A DNA stretch of 64,000 nt from Halopseudomonas salina (GTDB lineage Bacteria; Pseudomonadota; Gammaproteobacteria; Pseudomonadales; Pseudomonadaceae), in NCBI RefSeq assembly GCF_008641105.1, contig NZ_VTTI01000007.1, positions 131,581 to 195,580 on the forward strand, read 5' to 3'. The notes beneath the pieces were generated by a model that saw nothing but the letters and a program-made list of their open reading frames with translations, had not been told where the DNA came from and searched no databases. Positions within the stretch are counted from its first letter, which is position 1. The number at the start of each line of letters is the position of its first letter. The position numbers and the translations under genes are program-made. Shown here piece after piece: positions 38,739 through 47,913 of the stretch.

Positions 38739-39040
38739 AATGCGCCCTTCCATCTTGCCTGCTGTGCCATCGTCCGGAGGCCCGGAGCGTTGGGGATGCC
38801 TGGCAACGTATAAGAGGGACGCCCCTGTTAAGTTGATCCACATCAATATTTTCAGGGGGGTGAAACTGGCAGACTGGAGGGTGTACCTCCTTTGGGTTAC
38901 TCCCTAAAATCACATAAAAATGCTAAAAATCAGCAACTTGTAACACCAGCACACAAGCGATCAGTTCATTGCGCGCTACGTCGAGGCTTAAGGGGTATAC
39001 CCGCCAGCAACGTAGGGCCTTCCCACGGAACCATCTCGAA
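38739..39040. promoter_or_regulatory. narK-narX divergent control region
   Basis: This 302-base gap holds no gene. It carries a perfect ANR box (38833-38846) and, nearer narX, NarL-like heptamers: AGGGGTA (38992-38998, reverse of TACCCCT) and a loose 7-2-7 pair TACCTCC-N2-TGGGTTA (38883-38898). The heptamers are weaker than the ANR box. The same arrangement controls narK and narXL in P. aeruginosa. Confidence 0.6.
38833..38846 (-). promoter_or_regulatory. ANR/FNR-type box of the nar operon
   Basis: TTGAT-N4-ATCAA is a perfect consensus match. Its centre is 41-42 bases before a start site near 38798, and TATACG (38807-38812, minus strand) is a fitting -10. This predicts oxygen-limited activation of narK-usp-narK-GHJI-ppiC-moaA. 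Confidence 0.85.
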
Positions 39041-40918
39041 ATGCACTCACTCAGCACAGACGACGAAATCGCGGCAGGCGACGCTGACCTTCCAGCACCA
39101 CGCCATTCGATCGTGTTCAGTACGCTGGTGGCGTTTGTCATCATCATCGGAGTCACCCTGGTCAGCATGCTTGGGGGGCTGTATATGGCGGATTCGCTGG
39201 AGGGGGATGCAGGCGCCATAAACCAGGCTGGGAGCTTGCGAATGCAGGCTTATCGCCTGGCGCTGATCGCCGATCAGGACCCGGCCAACCTGAATCGGCA
39301 GGTACAGATAATGGACGCCACTCTGGGCGCGGCCGCCATTGAATCGGCGCTGATGAGACACAGCGGCAGTGGCCTTAGTGAATTGCACGCCCGAACCCTG
39401 GAGCAATGGCAGCAGACCATGCGGCCGCTGCTGGAATTACCCACCAACGCAACAGCGTTCCGCGCCGAGGTGCCCCAGTTTGTTGCCCAGATCGATGATT
39501 TTGTGGGAACCCTGCAGAAATCATCGGAAAAGAACCTGGAAATCATCCGAGGCCTTCAGGTTGGTACGTTGTTTGTGATTGTACTGATTGCATTCCTGCT
39601 CATCTTTGCGCTCAACAACAAGCTGGTAACCCCGTTGCGTCAATTGACCGCCATGGCAAGGCAGATCAGCCGCGGCAATTTCACCGGCCAGGTTACTGTG
39701 GCAGGTGAAACCGAATTGAGCATGCTCTCGCGCACGCTGAACCAGATGAATCAGGAGCTGGGCAGCCTCTACGCCAATATGGAAAGCAAGGTTGATGAGA
39801 AAACCGCCGCACTGACGCGCAGCAACGCCACGCTGCAGCTGCTGTTCGACAGCGCGCGATTGCTTTACAGCCAACCCGACGAGCCGGTAGTGGTGATGGG
39901 CCGCCAATTGTCAAAAGTACGCACCATTCTCGGTTGCGGTCCGGTCTCGCTATGCCTGAACCGGGTAGCCGAGACCGACAGCCATACAGCGATGACCTCA
40001 GCCAGCCTGCTGCCGCCAGCCTATTGCAAGCTGCCCGACTGCCAGGCGTGCCCGGTCAACCAGGACGGCGCCCATTTGCCGTCCGGCAACCATCTGATCA
40101 GTTTCGAATTGCGTTCAGGGCAGACCGATCTGGGCTCTCTGCGCGTCGAACAGCCGGCAGGCGAGCAGCTCGAGCCCTGGCAATCACGATTGATGATCAC
40201 CCTCGCCGATCTGTATGCGGCCTCTCTCAGCCTGGCCAATCAAGGTCAGCAGCACGCCAGGATGGCGTTAATGGAAGAACGCGCGGTGATCGCCCGCGAA
40301 CTCCACGACTCCCTTGCCCAATCCCTGTCCGCACAGAAATTGCAGTTGGCCAGGCTCAAGCGTCAGACGGCAAAGGGATGCGCGCCGGAAGAGTTGGCCG
40401 ACACCATGGAGGAGATCGAGCGAGGCCTCAACTCCGCCTATCGTCAGCTACGCGAGCTGCTTACGACCTTTCGCATCAAGGTCAACGAGCCGGGCCTGAA
40501 ACCGGCACTGCAGGCAACCGTGAAGGAGTTCGGGGCCAACTCGGGAGTAGACATCCAGATGGACTACCAGCTCGACCATTGCCCGTTGACGCCCAACGAG
40601 GAAATCCATTGTCTGCAGATTGTCCGTGAGGCACTGAGCAACGTCGTCAAACATGCCAGGGCAAAGAGCTGCGCCCTGCGGTTGACTCAGGACAGGCAAG
40701 GCACCATACATGTCACCGTCGATGATGACGGCATCGGGATCACCGATAGCATTTCTCCGGCGGGACATTACGGTATTACTATTCTGGTCGAGCGCGCCAA
40801 CAGCCTCAATGGTACCTTGACTGTTACACCGAGGGACGCAGGCGGCACACGGGTATATCTGCGCTTCCCACCGGACTATCGCCTACTCGATCTCAAACAG
40901 GAGCGGAGCGGATCATGA
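39041..40918 (+). CDS. narX: Nitrate/nitrite sensor histidine kinase
   Basis: 625 residues from the ATG at 39041. Membrane helices at about 24-46 and 175-195 enclose a periplasmic domain with the P-box NQAGSLRMQAYRLAL (61-75) that binds nitrate. HAMP, a central Cys module (CGPVSLCLN, YCKLPDCQACP) and a HisKA_3 domain with ELHDSLAQS (His about 421) follow. NarX phosphorylates NarL, whose ATG overlaps its stop. Confidence 0.95.
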   Translation: MHSLSTDDEIAAGDADLPAPRHSIVFSTLVAFVIIIGVTLVSMLGGLYMADSLEGDAGAINQAGSLRMQAYRLALIADQDPANLNRQVQIMDATLGAAAIESALMRHSGSGLSELHARTLEQWQQTMRPLLELPTNATAFRAEVPQFVAQIDDFVGTLQKSSEKNLEIIRGLQVGTLFVIVLIAFLLIFALNNKLVTPLRQLTAMARQISRGNFTGQVTVAGETELSMLSRTLNQMNQELGSLYANMESKVDEKTAALTRSNATLQLLFDSARLLYSQPDEPVVVMGRQLSKVRTILGCGPVSLCLNRVAETDSHTAMTSASLLPPAYCKLPDCQACPVNQDGAHLPSGNHLISFELRSGQTDLGSLRVEQPAGEQLEPWQSRLMITLADLYAASLSLANQGQQHARMALMEERAVIARELHDSLAQSLSAQKLQLARLKRQTAKGCAPEELADTMEEIERGLNSAYRQLRELLTTFRIKVNEPGLKPALQATVKEFGANSGVDIQMDYQLDHCPLTPNEEIHCLQIVREALSNVVKHARAKSCALRLTQDRQGTIHVTVDDDGIGITDSISPAGHYGITILVERANSLNGTLTVTPRDAGGTRVYLRFPPDYRLLDLKQERSGS

Positions 40919-41595
40919 CCGACCAAGCCATTGCCACGGACAGCCCCACAGATGACCCGGTAAAAATTCTGCTGGTAGACGACCATCCCATGATGCGCAG
41001 GGGCCTGCGTGACCTGCTGGCCATGGAGGACGACATGGATCCGATAGGTGAAGCCGGGAGCGGCCCCGACGCCATTCGCATGGCCACCGAGTTGGAGCCC
41101 GACCTGATTTTGCTGGACCTGAACATGCCCGGCATGGACGGCCTGGAGACCCTGCGTCAGATGCGCGACCAACAGGTGGATGCGCGCATTATCATGTTCA
41201 CCGTGTCGGATGATCACAGTGACGTGCTGCAGGCTCTGCGCCAGGGTGCCGACGGCTACCTGCTCAAGGACATGGATCCGGAAGCTCTGGTTGAGCACAT
41301 ACGCCTGGCTGCACGGGGCAAACTGGCCCTGAGCCCGGAACTGACCATGGTGCTTGCCGAAGCTATCCGCGAGAGGCCCAAAACCCCGTCACAGGTGCAG
41401 GCGGCCAATCTGACCAAACGGGAAAAGGACGTGCTCAAGCTCATTACCAAGGGCCTGAGCAACAAGATGATCGCCCGCCGCCTGGATATTGCCGAGGGAA
41501 CGGTGAAGGTGCATGTCAAGCGGCTGCTCAACAAGCTCGGCATGCGCTCGCGCACTGAAGCGGCAGTATGGGTAGTGGAGAATAATATCGCCTGA
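40915..41595 (+). CDS. narL: Nitrate/nitrite response regulator
   Basis: 226 residues. The receiver domain has the acidic pair VDDHP, phospho-acceptor Asp68 in ILLDLNMPG and a Lys in YLLKDMDP; a LuxR-type helix-turn-helix occupies about 165-220 (LTKREKDVLKLITKGLSNK). NarL is expected to act at the narK region. The gene ends before a REP-like element and the convergent DGC gene. Confidence 0.96.
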   Translation: MTDQAIATDSPTDDPVKILLVDDHPMMRRGLRDLLAMEDDMDPIGEAGSGPDAIRMATELEPDLILLDLNMPGMDGLETLRQMRDQQVDARIIMFTVSDDHSDVLQALRQGADGYLLKDMDPEALVEHIRLAARGKLALSPELTMVLAEAIRERPKTPSQVQAANLTKREKDVLKLITKGLSNKMIARRLDIAEGTVKVHVKRLLNKLGMRSRTEAAVWVVENNIA

Positions 41596-41609
41596 ACTAG
41601 CGGGATCAG

Positions 41610-41641
41610 CCTGTGGGAGCCGCGTTCGGCCGCGCGAGCCG
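41610..41641. repeat. REP-like element
   Basis: CCTGTGGGAGCCGCG followed by a GC-rich imperfect stem and CGCGAGCC resembles the REP family of Pseudomonas, whose copies open with CCTGTGGGAGC. It sits between the convergent narL and DGC genes. Confidence 0.5.
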
Positions 41642-41667
41642 GTCAGCGTGACCCGGTCAACGTGACC
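41641..41667. repeat. Two tandem GGTCA-N3-TGACC palindromes
   Basis: GGTCAGCGTGACC (41641-41653) and GGTCAACGTGACC (41655-41667) repeat with a 14-base period. The second covers the stop of the DGC gene. Confidence 0.5.
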
Positions 41668-42052
41668 CGGACAGCACAGATCCATTGTCCGGCAGGCGCC
41701 AGATCATCTCCACCAGCTCGTCTTCAAGCTGATCGGCTTGCTCCACGCTGCAATCCTCGCCGAAACGCTTGCGCACACCAAAATCGCCGAGCATGACGTG
41801 CAGGTCCGGCTCGACGCCTGCCTGGCGTAAACAGGCTTTGGCACATGCCAGCTTGCAACCATCGATGGCCACAACCCGACGACCTGACCGGGCGACCCGG
41901 ACCAGCGCCGACACTCCGCCGCCCACGCCGGCGATACAGGACATTTCAGCAATTCCGGCACGATCCAGACGCAACGCCAGTGTGTTGGCCAACTGGGCAA
42001 CGTTCGAGCAGCCGGAGCAGGAATAAACCAGCGGTTCGGTCTTGGCAGGCAT
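41657..42052 (-). CDS. DGC-domain putative zinc-binding protein
   Basis: 131 residues. The motif DGCKLACAKACL (Asp-Gly-Cys) and the N-terminal SCSGCSNVAQ are those of the DGC/putative metal-binding family; cysteines at both places could bind zinc or a cluster. It follows ubiT by 23 bases on the same strand, so it is the last gene of the ubiUVT unit. DGC proteins have no settled function. A link to the iron-sulfur enzymes UbiU and UbiV is possible from position only. Confidence 0.8.
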   Translation of the reverse strand: MPAKTEPLVYSCSGCSNVAQLANTLALRLDRAGIAEMSCIAGVGGGVSALVRVARSGRRVVAIDGCKLACAKACLRQAGVEPDLHVMLGDFGVRKRFGEDCSVEQADQLEDELVEMIWRLPDNGSVLSGSR

Positions 42053-42075
42053 GACATCTCCTTTACAAGGGTATT

Positions 42076-42576
42076 TCAGGCAGCGTGCGGCTGCCCGTGC
42101 GTGCGCTCATCGATAACGGCTTCGCCACCCAGCCAGCGCAGGGTCTGCCAGAGGCGCGGGGGCAGATCGTCAGGGTCGAGACTGTCGATCAGATTCTTGA
42201 TCTCCAGACCCAGTTCGGTATCGCCCTCGATTGTCAGGCGCCGGCGGAAAAACAGCGTATCCGGGTCTTCGTAGCGACTGGCCAGCAGCAGAAACTCCCG
42301 CCAGTTGCCACGTATCACCAGATCGGCGCGGGCATGTTCGTTCAGTTGCAGACCCAGTCGGCCGCGGGTTACGTTCCAGGCCAGCCCCAGATCCGCTACT
42401 TCCAGACGCAACCAGCGCCCCTGCAGACAATCAAAGCTGCCTTCGGCGACCGGAGCGGCGAACAACCTGGCCATACTCTTTTCGATCACCAACCGCTGCA
42501 TCAGGAACGGTGTGTGACGGCCCAGGGCCAACAGGGGCCCGCCGGCCCGGAGTAAAGCCCGCGCCGGATTCAACAT
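42076..42576 (-). CDS. ubiT: SCP2-domain ubiquinone accessory protein UbiT
   Basis: 166 residues, an SCP2 sterol-carrier fold with ADLVIRGNWREFLLLASR and the DTLFFRRRLTIEGDTELGL hairpin, in part FFRRRLTIEGDTELGLEIKN. UbiT is needed for oxygen-independent ubiquinone synthesis and probably binds the prenylated intermediates. Its start overlaps the end of ubiV by seven bases. Confidence 0.93.
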   Translation of the reverse strand: MLNPARALLRAGGPLLALGRHTPFLMQRLVIEKSMARLFAAPVAEGSFDCLQGRWLRLEVADLGLAWNVTRGRLGLQLNEHARADLVIRGNWREFLLLASRYEDPDTLFFRRRLTIEGDTELGLEIKNLIDSLDPDDLPPRLWQTLRWLGGEAVIDERTHGQPHAA

Positions 42577-43460
42577 AGCCCCGCCTCCTCTACCCGCAGC
42601 ATGCCTGGCTCACCGTACCAATACCCATTGCAGCCATCGATGGCCAGGGGCGGCTCGGCGCCCTGGCGAACCTGATCGAAACTGCGCACCACGGCCTCCA
42701 TATCCCGGGCAGCCGGGCTGATGCGCAACATGTCAACGCCCATGACATTCATCCGCGGATACTCTGCCAGCAGATTGGTAATACCGGCAGACATTGTCTG
42801 GATTCCGTTGAGGGTGAACAGCGGCTGCCCTTCCTGGCTTAGCAGCGGCAGGCCTTCCGGATAGTCCTGACAGATAAAGCCACAATCATCCTTGGGGCGG
42901 TTGTCGGCACGGGCGGTAAAGCAGCGCGCCGAGTAGGCCAACGGCAGGTAGCCCCAGGCGTAGATTTCAATTTCGGGTATCTGCAGCCCCTCCTTGCGGG
43001 CCTGGCCGACCAGATTGCGCAGCAAGGCTTCGGACACTTCCACGGGCGGCACCCAGCGGGTCATGCCAAGACGCACCATTTCATCCAGGGCGTAGGCGTT
43101 GTAGAGATTCAGGGAGGGGCCACCGGTGAACTCGACACCCCGTTGCCTGAGGTATTGCACAGCGGCCATATCGTTGGCTTCTACCCGCACGTCACCGTTT
43201 TCGCAGAGTCTGCGCAGGGTGGAAAGCTCCGAGGCCGCCTCGATGAGCGCCATACCAGAAATCACCACCTCGGCATCGCTTTCACTGCGCAGATCCCGGG
43301 CCAGCCCCAGCCAGTCGTCCAGCGACAGCGCCCGGCGTTTGGAACAGACGGTTTCGCCCAGATAGATGGCATCGAGGGGCTGGGAGGCCATGCTGGCATA
43401 GAAATCCATGATCTCCTGGCGCTGCCAATAGAACAGGATCGGTCCCATCGAGAGTTTCAT
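42570..43460 (-). CDS. ubiV: Oxygen-independent ubiquinone hydroxylation protein UbiV
   Basis: 296 residues from the ATG at 43460, nine bases after AGGAG; an ATG two codons earlier is too close to that site. U32-peptidase-like fold with cluster cysteines in ETVCSKRR, SARCFTARADNRPKDDCGF (given in part as CFTARADNRPKDDC). UbiU-UbiV hydroxylates the ubiquinone ring without O2. Confidence 0.94.
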   Translation of the reverse strand: MKLSMGPILFYWQRQEIMDFYASMASQPLDAIYLGETVCSKRRALSLDDWLGLARDLRSESDAEVVISGMALIEAASELSTLRRLCENGDVRVEANDMAAVQYLRQRGVEFTGGPSLNLYNAYALDEMVRLGMTRWVPPVEVSEALLRNLVGQARKEGLQIPEIEIYAWGYLPLAYSARCFTARADNRPKDDCGFICQDYPEGLPLLSQEGQPLFTLNGIQTMSAGITNLLAEYPRMNVMGVDMLRISPAARDMEAVVRSFDQVRQGAEPPLAIDGCNGYWYGEPGMLRVEEAGLC

Positions 43461-43473
43461 CTGCATCAGCTCC

Positions 43474-44469
43474 TTATTGCCACGGCCGGTCATAGGCGCC
43501 CAGAGTCGTCTGGCTGCCTTCCGATAATTTTTCCAGCAAGGTATTCCAGGCTGCATCCACGGCAAACGCCGAGGGTTTTGCCGCATAGCGATCAAGTGCC
43601 TGGCGCCATACCCCCGTGACCTGTTCGACGTAGCTGGGGCTGCGCTGCCGCCCCTCGATCTTCACCGCCGCCACACCTATCTCGGTCAGTTGCGGAATCA
43701 GATCGATGGTATTCAGACTGGTTGGCTCTTCGAGCGCGTGAAAACGTTTGCCGTTGACCATGAAGCGACCCTTGCACAGGGTCGGATAACCCGCCGCCTC
43801 ACCATCGGCGTAGCGGTCTATCAGCACCTCGTTCAACCGCGAGGACAGGGCTTCGGGTTCCTGGCTCCAGCGCACTGCGCTGGCCGGGGAACACACGCCG
43901 CACAGGTTGGGTGATTGACCGGTGACATAGGAAGACAGATGACAGCGGCCCTCGGCCATGATGCACAGACTGCCAAAGGCAAACACTTCTATCGGCACGG
44001 GACTGGCGGCAGCGACCTGACGAACCTGATTCAGTGACAGCACCCGCGGCAGCACTGCGCGACGGATGCCGTACTGCTGGTGATAGAAATCCAGTGCTCC
44101 GGCATTGGTCGCCGAGCCCTGGACCGACAGGTGGAGGTTCAACCCGGGATGGTTACGACTGGCGTAAGCAAGCACCCCGGGGTCGGCGGCGATCAACGCA
44201 TCCACGCCCAGATCCGCGGCCTGGTCTACCGCTCTCTTCCAGCGCGACCAGCCATCCGGCAACGCATAGGTGTTGACCGCAATATACAGTTGACGCCCCT
44301 GGGCGCGAATCAGACCCAGCCCGCTTTCGAGTTGCTTATCGGAAAAATTCAGGCCGGCAAAATGCCGTGCATTGGTGTCATCCCGAAAGCCGGTATAGAC
44401 CGCATCGGCGCCGCAACGAAGCGCGGCCTTGAGTGCAGGCAGACTGCCCGCCGGACATACCAGTTGCAT
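43474..44469 (-). CDS. ubiU: Oxygen-independent ubiquinone hydroxylation protein UbiU
   Basis: 331 residues from the ATG at 44469, with AAGGAG upstream. U32 family; cysteines in MAEGRCHLSSYVTG, NLCGVCSPA are cluster ligands. With UbiV it uses prephenate as oxygen donor. It keeps ubiquinone available for the anaerobic nitrate and NO respiration encoded around it. First gene of ubiU-ubiV-ubiT-DGC, behind an ANR box. Confidence 0.95.
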   Translation of the reverse strand: MQLVCPAGSLPALKAALRCGADAVYTGFRDDTNARHFAGLNFSDKQLESGLGLIRAQGRQLYIAVNTYALPDGWSRWKRAVDQAADLGVDALIAADPGVLAYASRNHPGLNLHLSVQGSATNAGALDFYHQQYGIRRAVLPRVLSLNQVRQVAAASPVPIEVFAFGSLCIMAEGRCHLSSYVTGQSPNLCGVCSPASAVRWSQEPEALSSRLNEVLIDRYADGEAAGYPTLCKGRFMVNGKRFHALEEPTSLNTIDLIPQLTEIGVAAVKIEGRQRSPSYVEQVTGVWRQALDRYAAKPSAFAVDAAWNTLLEKLSEGSQTTLGAYDRPWQ

Positions 44470-44546
44470 ACTAGCTCCTTGCAAAAGGTCCAGATAAACG
44501 TGGAAACGATGGTCGAGCACTTTGACCCATCACCACCCAGTCTGCC

Positions 44547-44560
44547 TTGATCCGTATCAA
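44547..44560 (-). promoter_or_regulatory. ANR/FNR-type box of ubiUVT
   Basis: TTGAT-N4-ATCAA, perfect consensus, centred about 84 bases before the ubiU ATG. The box contains the moaB stop codon (44557-44559), so this promoter was placed over the end of the preceding gene. Confidence 0.85.
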
Positions 44561-45120
44561 TTCAATGGCGAGGAACGCGAGGCGCAGGCCAAAGTGTCCT
44601 GCCGATGGCTGCGGATGTGCGCTACCGCGTTACAGGGACCTGTGCGGTTATCGAGCTGTTGCTGCAGGATGCCGTTCCAGGCTGTCGCGCATGCACCGGG
44701 GGACCCGGGCATACAGGCTATAAAGGCCCCGTTGGCAAAGCCCGCCAGAGCGCGCGACTGAAGCGCAGATGTACCAATTTCGCCGTAGGAGAGCTGACGG
44801 AACAGCTCACCAAAACCGGCCATCTGGCGGTCCAGTAAAGGGCTGATCGCCAGTGGCACATGATCGCGGGCGCTGAACCCGGTGCCGCCAGTAATCAGTA
44901 TTACCTGCACCGAGGGTTCAGCTATCCATTGCGAAACCCGGGCCCGTAACTGATAGATATCGTCGACGACAAGTTGCCGATCAGCCAGCTCGTGACCAGC
45001 CGCACCCAGCAGCTGCACGAGTACGTCACCGGCGGTATCGGTATCAGGGGTGCGCGTATCGCTGACAGTCAGTACTGCGATCCGCAGCGGGGTGAATTCG
45101 CGTTGCATTGCATGCGCCAT
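44557..45120 (-). CDS. moaB: Molybdopterin biosynthesis protein MoaB
   Basis: 187 residues from the ATG at 45120, with AGGAG upstream. The MPT-binding motif is ITGGTGFSARDHVPLAI, with SYGEIGTSALQSRALAG; MoaB or Mog adenylates molybdopterin before molybdate insertion. It has a longer C-terminal tail than E. coli MoaB. It follows moaE by 104 bases on the same strand. Confidence 0.92.
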   Translation of the reverse strand: MAHAMQREFTPLRIAVLTVSDTRTPDTDTAGDVLVQLLGAAGHELADRQLVVDDIYQLRARVSQWIAEPSVQVILITGGTGFSARDHVPLAISPLLDRQMAGFGELFRQLSYGEIGTSALQSRALAGFANGAFIACMPGSPGACATAWNGILQQQLDNRTGPCNAVAHIRSHRQDTLACASRSSPLN

Positions 45121-45177
45121 GGCCAGGCTCCTGTGAGGTTTTCCACAGCATGCATGGCCAGGCTGACGCGCAACATT

Positions 45178-45201
45178 GCCCCTTGGAGGTATCTAAGGGG
45201 C
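45178..45201. other. Short hairpin between moaE and moaB
   Basis: GCCCCTT and AAGGGGC enclose ten bases. No T-run, so it may be a weak attenuator or a processing site rather than a terminator. Confidence 0.35.
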
Positions 45202-45224
45202 GAATAGGAGGGAGCCTGATCAGC

Positions 45225-45692
45225 TTACTCAGGGTCGCCGGGCAGGTTCCACTTGGCCATCTCGGCGCCATCCTGATCCCGCGCATCCACCCAGCGGGGG
45301 CCCGCACCGGTGTCTTCCTTCTTCCAGAAGGGTGCGCGGGTTTTCAGATAGTCGATGATGAAATGGCTGGCATCAAAGGCTGCGGCCCGGTGGGCCGAAC
45401 TGACACCCACGAACACTATCGGCTCACCGGGTTCCAGCCGGCCAACGCGGTGCAGCACCTCGACATTCAGCAGCGGCCAGCGCTCGCCGGCTTCGTCGAC
45501 GATAAGTTGCAAGGCCTTCTCGGTCATGCCGGGGTAGTGCTCCAGCAGCATGCCCGCGACCTCTTCGCCATCATTGAAATCGCGGACATATCCGACAAAT
45601 CCGACCACCGCCCCCACGCCCAGCTGAGCCGCATGCAGACGATTAAGCATGGCGCCGGGGTCGAATGCATCAGGCTGCACGACAATGGCCAT
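45225..45692 (-). CDS. moaE: Molybdopterin synthase large subunit
   Basis: 155 residues. MoaE fold with GVGAVVGFVGYVRD, GVSSAHRAAAFDASHF and the catalytic Lys in LKTRAPFWKKE. It forms molybdopterin synthase with MoaD, whose gene lies two bases upstream. Confidence 0.96.
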   Translation of the reverse strand: MAIVVQPDAFDPGAMLNRLHAAQLGVGAVVGFVGYVRDFNDGEEVAGMLLEHYPGMTEKALQLIVDEAGERWPLLNVEVLHRVGRLEPGEPIVFVGVSSAHRAAAFDASHFIIDYLKTRAPFWKKEDTGAGPRWVDARDQDGAEMAKWNLPGDPE

Positions 45693-45693
45693 A

Positions 45694-45942
45694 TCAGCCT
45701 CCGGTTACCGGTGGAAAGAAGGCTATTTCATCGCCGTCAGTCAGGGGGGCCTCCAGGCTGCACATTTCCTGGTTGCGCGCGCACATGACTCGCGGCTCGG
45801 CGAGCACCTCCCAAGCGTTACCGCGGGCAAGCAGCCGATCACGCAAATCGCCGACACACTGCAGCCCCGCGTCCCAGGGTATCTGTTCATGATCGGTATC
45901 CAGCAGCTCGCGGTAGCGGGCAAACAATTGCAGGGTAATCAT
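45694..45942 (-). CDS. moaD: Molybdopterin synthase sulfur-carrier subunit
   Basis: 82 residues with a ubiquitin-like fold and a C-terminal Gly-Gly (PPVTGG) that is thiocarboxylated. Its ATG overlaps the moaC stop by four bases. Confidence 0.95.
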   Translation of the reverse strand: MITLQLFARYRELLDTDHEQIPWDAGLQCVGDLRDRLLARGNAWEVLAEPRVMCARNQEMCSLEAPLTDGDEIAFFPPVTGG

Positions 45943-46436
45943 CCGCGTTCCCCCTGCTCTTCAGCCGGCTTCTGAGCAACATAATGGCCACTCTTGCCGC
46001 CGGTTTTCTCCAGCAGACGGGTAGCCTCGATAACCATGCCCTTGTCCACCGCCTTGCACATGTCATAGAGCGTCAGCGCGGCAATACTGGCTGCGGTCAG
46101 CGCTTCCATCTCCACCCCGGTCTGACCGGCGAGTTTGCAGCGCGCCTGGATACGAACAGCATCGGGCTCCTGGGCGGTAAGCTCGACTCGAATACCGGTG
46201 AGCAACAATGGATGACACAGCGGAATCAGTTCATGGGTGCGTTTGGCTGCCATGATGCCGGCGATGCGCGCCACAGCGAACACATCACCCTTGGGATGGC
46301 CGCCATTCTGGATCAAGGCCAGTGTGTCGGGACGCATGCGCACCAGAGATTCGGCTACCGCTTCGCGAAAGGTCGCATCCTTGGTAGTAACATCGACCAT
46401 ATTCGCATGCCCCCGGGCGTCCAGATGGGTCAGCAT
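45939..46436 (-). CDS. moaC: Cyclic pyranopterin monophosphate synthase
   Basis: 165 residues. [34 protein letters not shown] and the GKSG near the C-terminus are MoaC signatures. It acts after MoaA, which here is 19 kb away in the nar operon. First gene of moaC-moaD-moaE-moaB; no moeA accompanies them. No ANR box is visible in its 93-base leader, which holds only a short CCTCC-N2-GGAGG stem. Confidence 0.96.
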   Translation of the reverse strand: MLTHLDARGHANMVDVTTKDATFREAVAESLVRMRPDTLALIQNGGHPKGDVFAVARIAGIMAAKRTHELIPLCHPLLLTGIRVELTAQEPDAVRIQARCKLAGQTGVEMEALTAASIAALTLYDMCKAVDKGMVIEATRLLEKTGGKSGHYVAQKPAEEQGERG

Positions 46437-46529
46437 AGTGCGCTCCTGTGTGTTGAGTTGCGCCTACTTTACCCCAAGCACAGGGGCAGGAGCATTACCT
46501 CCCTGGAGGGATGCCCTACCCCCGGCCGT

Positions 46530-47783
46530 TCAGCGCCGGAGGCTATCCGGCGGGGTGAGGTAATCGCTGCTGCTACCACGACGCCCGTGACTGCCATCTA
46601 TCTCCATTCGCGCAATGCTACGCAGGTGAACCTCATCCGGGCCGTCGGCGATGCGCAATGCGCGCGAGGCAATCCACAGGTCGGCCAAGGGTGTGTCCGG
46701 AGTCAGGCCCATGGCACCGAACACCTGCATTGCCCGGTCTACCACATTGCCCAGCATGGTGGGTACCACGGCCTTGATCATCGCGATTTCTCGACGGGCT
46801 TCACGCGCGCCGACTTCGTCGATCATCCATGCGGTCTTGAGCACCAGCAGACGCGCCTGTTCGATCTCCATGCGTGAGCGGGCAATCCAATCGGAAATAC
46901 TACCGTGCTGATGCAGGTACCGTCCGAAGGTCTTGCGCTCCTGAGCTCGATCCACCATTAACTCGAGGGCCAGCTCAGCCATGCCGATCGCGCGCATACA
47001 GTGGTGTACTCGGCCTGGCCCGAGGCGCGCCTGGGCCATCATGAAGCCGTCACCTTCACTGCCTAGCAGGTTGCTCGCTGGCACCCGGACGTCACGGAAA
47101 AGCAACTCACTATGGCCCTCCGGCGCCAGGTGGTGCATGACCGGGATATTACGCACGAGTTCAACACCAGGAGTATCAAAGGGCACGATGATCATGCTCT
47201 GTTGCCGTTTCGCGTCCCCTTCGGGATCGGTTTTGCCCATCACGATCAGAAAGTCGCAATCGGGGTGTGACGCGTTGGTTATAAACCATTTGCGGCCATT
47301 GATGATGTATTGGTCACCATCGCGGCGAATCAATGTCTGGATGTTGCTCGCATCGGAGGAAGCCACGTCGGGCTCGGTCATCGCGAATGCAGACCTGGTT
47401 TCGCCATTCATCAGCGGACACAGCCAGCGCTCACGTTGAGCCTCAGTGGCGAACATATGCAGCAATTCCATATTGCCGGTATCCGGCGCGTTACAGTTGA
47501 ACACCTCCGATGCCCAGCTCACGCGGCCCATGATCTCTGCCAGCGGCGCATATTCCAGGTTGCTCAAGCGCGTCCCCGGCTCGTTTTCTGCCAGCGATGG
47601 CAGAAACAGATTCCACAAGCCCTCCTCGCGAGCCAATGCCTTGAGGTCCGCCATGAAGGATACTCGCTTGCCATCTCCCGCTTCCTGTTGCCATTGAGCG
47701 ATCCGCGGCACAATATAGTTATCGAGAAAGTCGCGCACCCGACCACGAAGGGTCTGGGTTTGGGCACTGTAGGCAAAATCCAT
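46530..47783 (-). CDS. Acyl-CoA dehydrogenase
   Basis: 417 residues from the ATG at 47783, with AGGAG upstream. The fold has FAMTEPDVASSDASNI for FAD and substrate, NGRKWFITNA, and the C-terminal QVFGAMGLTPDTPLADL. The substrate chain length cannot be called; similarity is to the larger bacterial dehydrogenases of ACAD10/11 type. Monocistronic on present evidence. Confidence 0.92.
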   Translation of the reverse strand: MDFAYSAQTQTLRGRVRDFLDNYIVPRIAQWQQEAGDGKRVSFMADLKALAREEGLWNLFLPSLAENEPGTRLSNLEYAPLAEIMGRVSWASEVFNCNAPDTGNMELLHMFATEAQRERWLCPLMNGETRSAFAMTEPDVASSDASNIQTLIRRDGDQYIINGRKWFITNASHPDCDFLIVMGKTDPEGDAKRQQSMIIVPFDTPGVELVRNIPVMHHLAPEGHSELLFRDVRVPASNLLGSEGDGFMMAQARLGPGRVHHCMRAIGMAELALELMVDRAQERKTFGRYLHQHGSISDWIARSRMEIEQARLLVLKTAWMIDEVGAREARREIAMIKAVVPTMLGNVVDRAMQVFGAMGLTPDTPLADLWIASRALRIADGPDEVHLRSIARMEIDGSHGRRGSSSDYLTPPDSLRR

Positions 47784-47913
47784 CTCAACGCTCCTGTGAG
47801 AAAGGGAACCACTAGCGGCAGGGACGATCTGAGCTCGAGACACTACGGGACTTTACGGGTTCGGATCGCACCGGATTGAGGGGTCATTCTCGGTTATCGC
47901 TACCTCGGGATAA

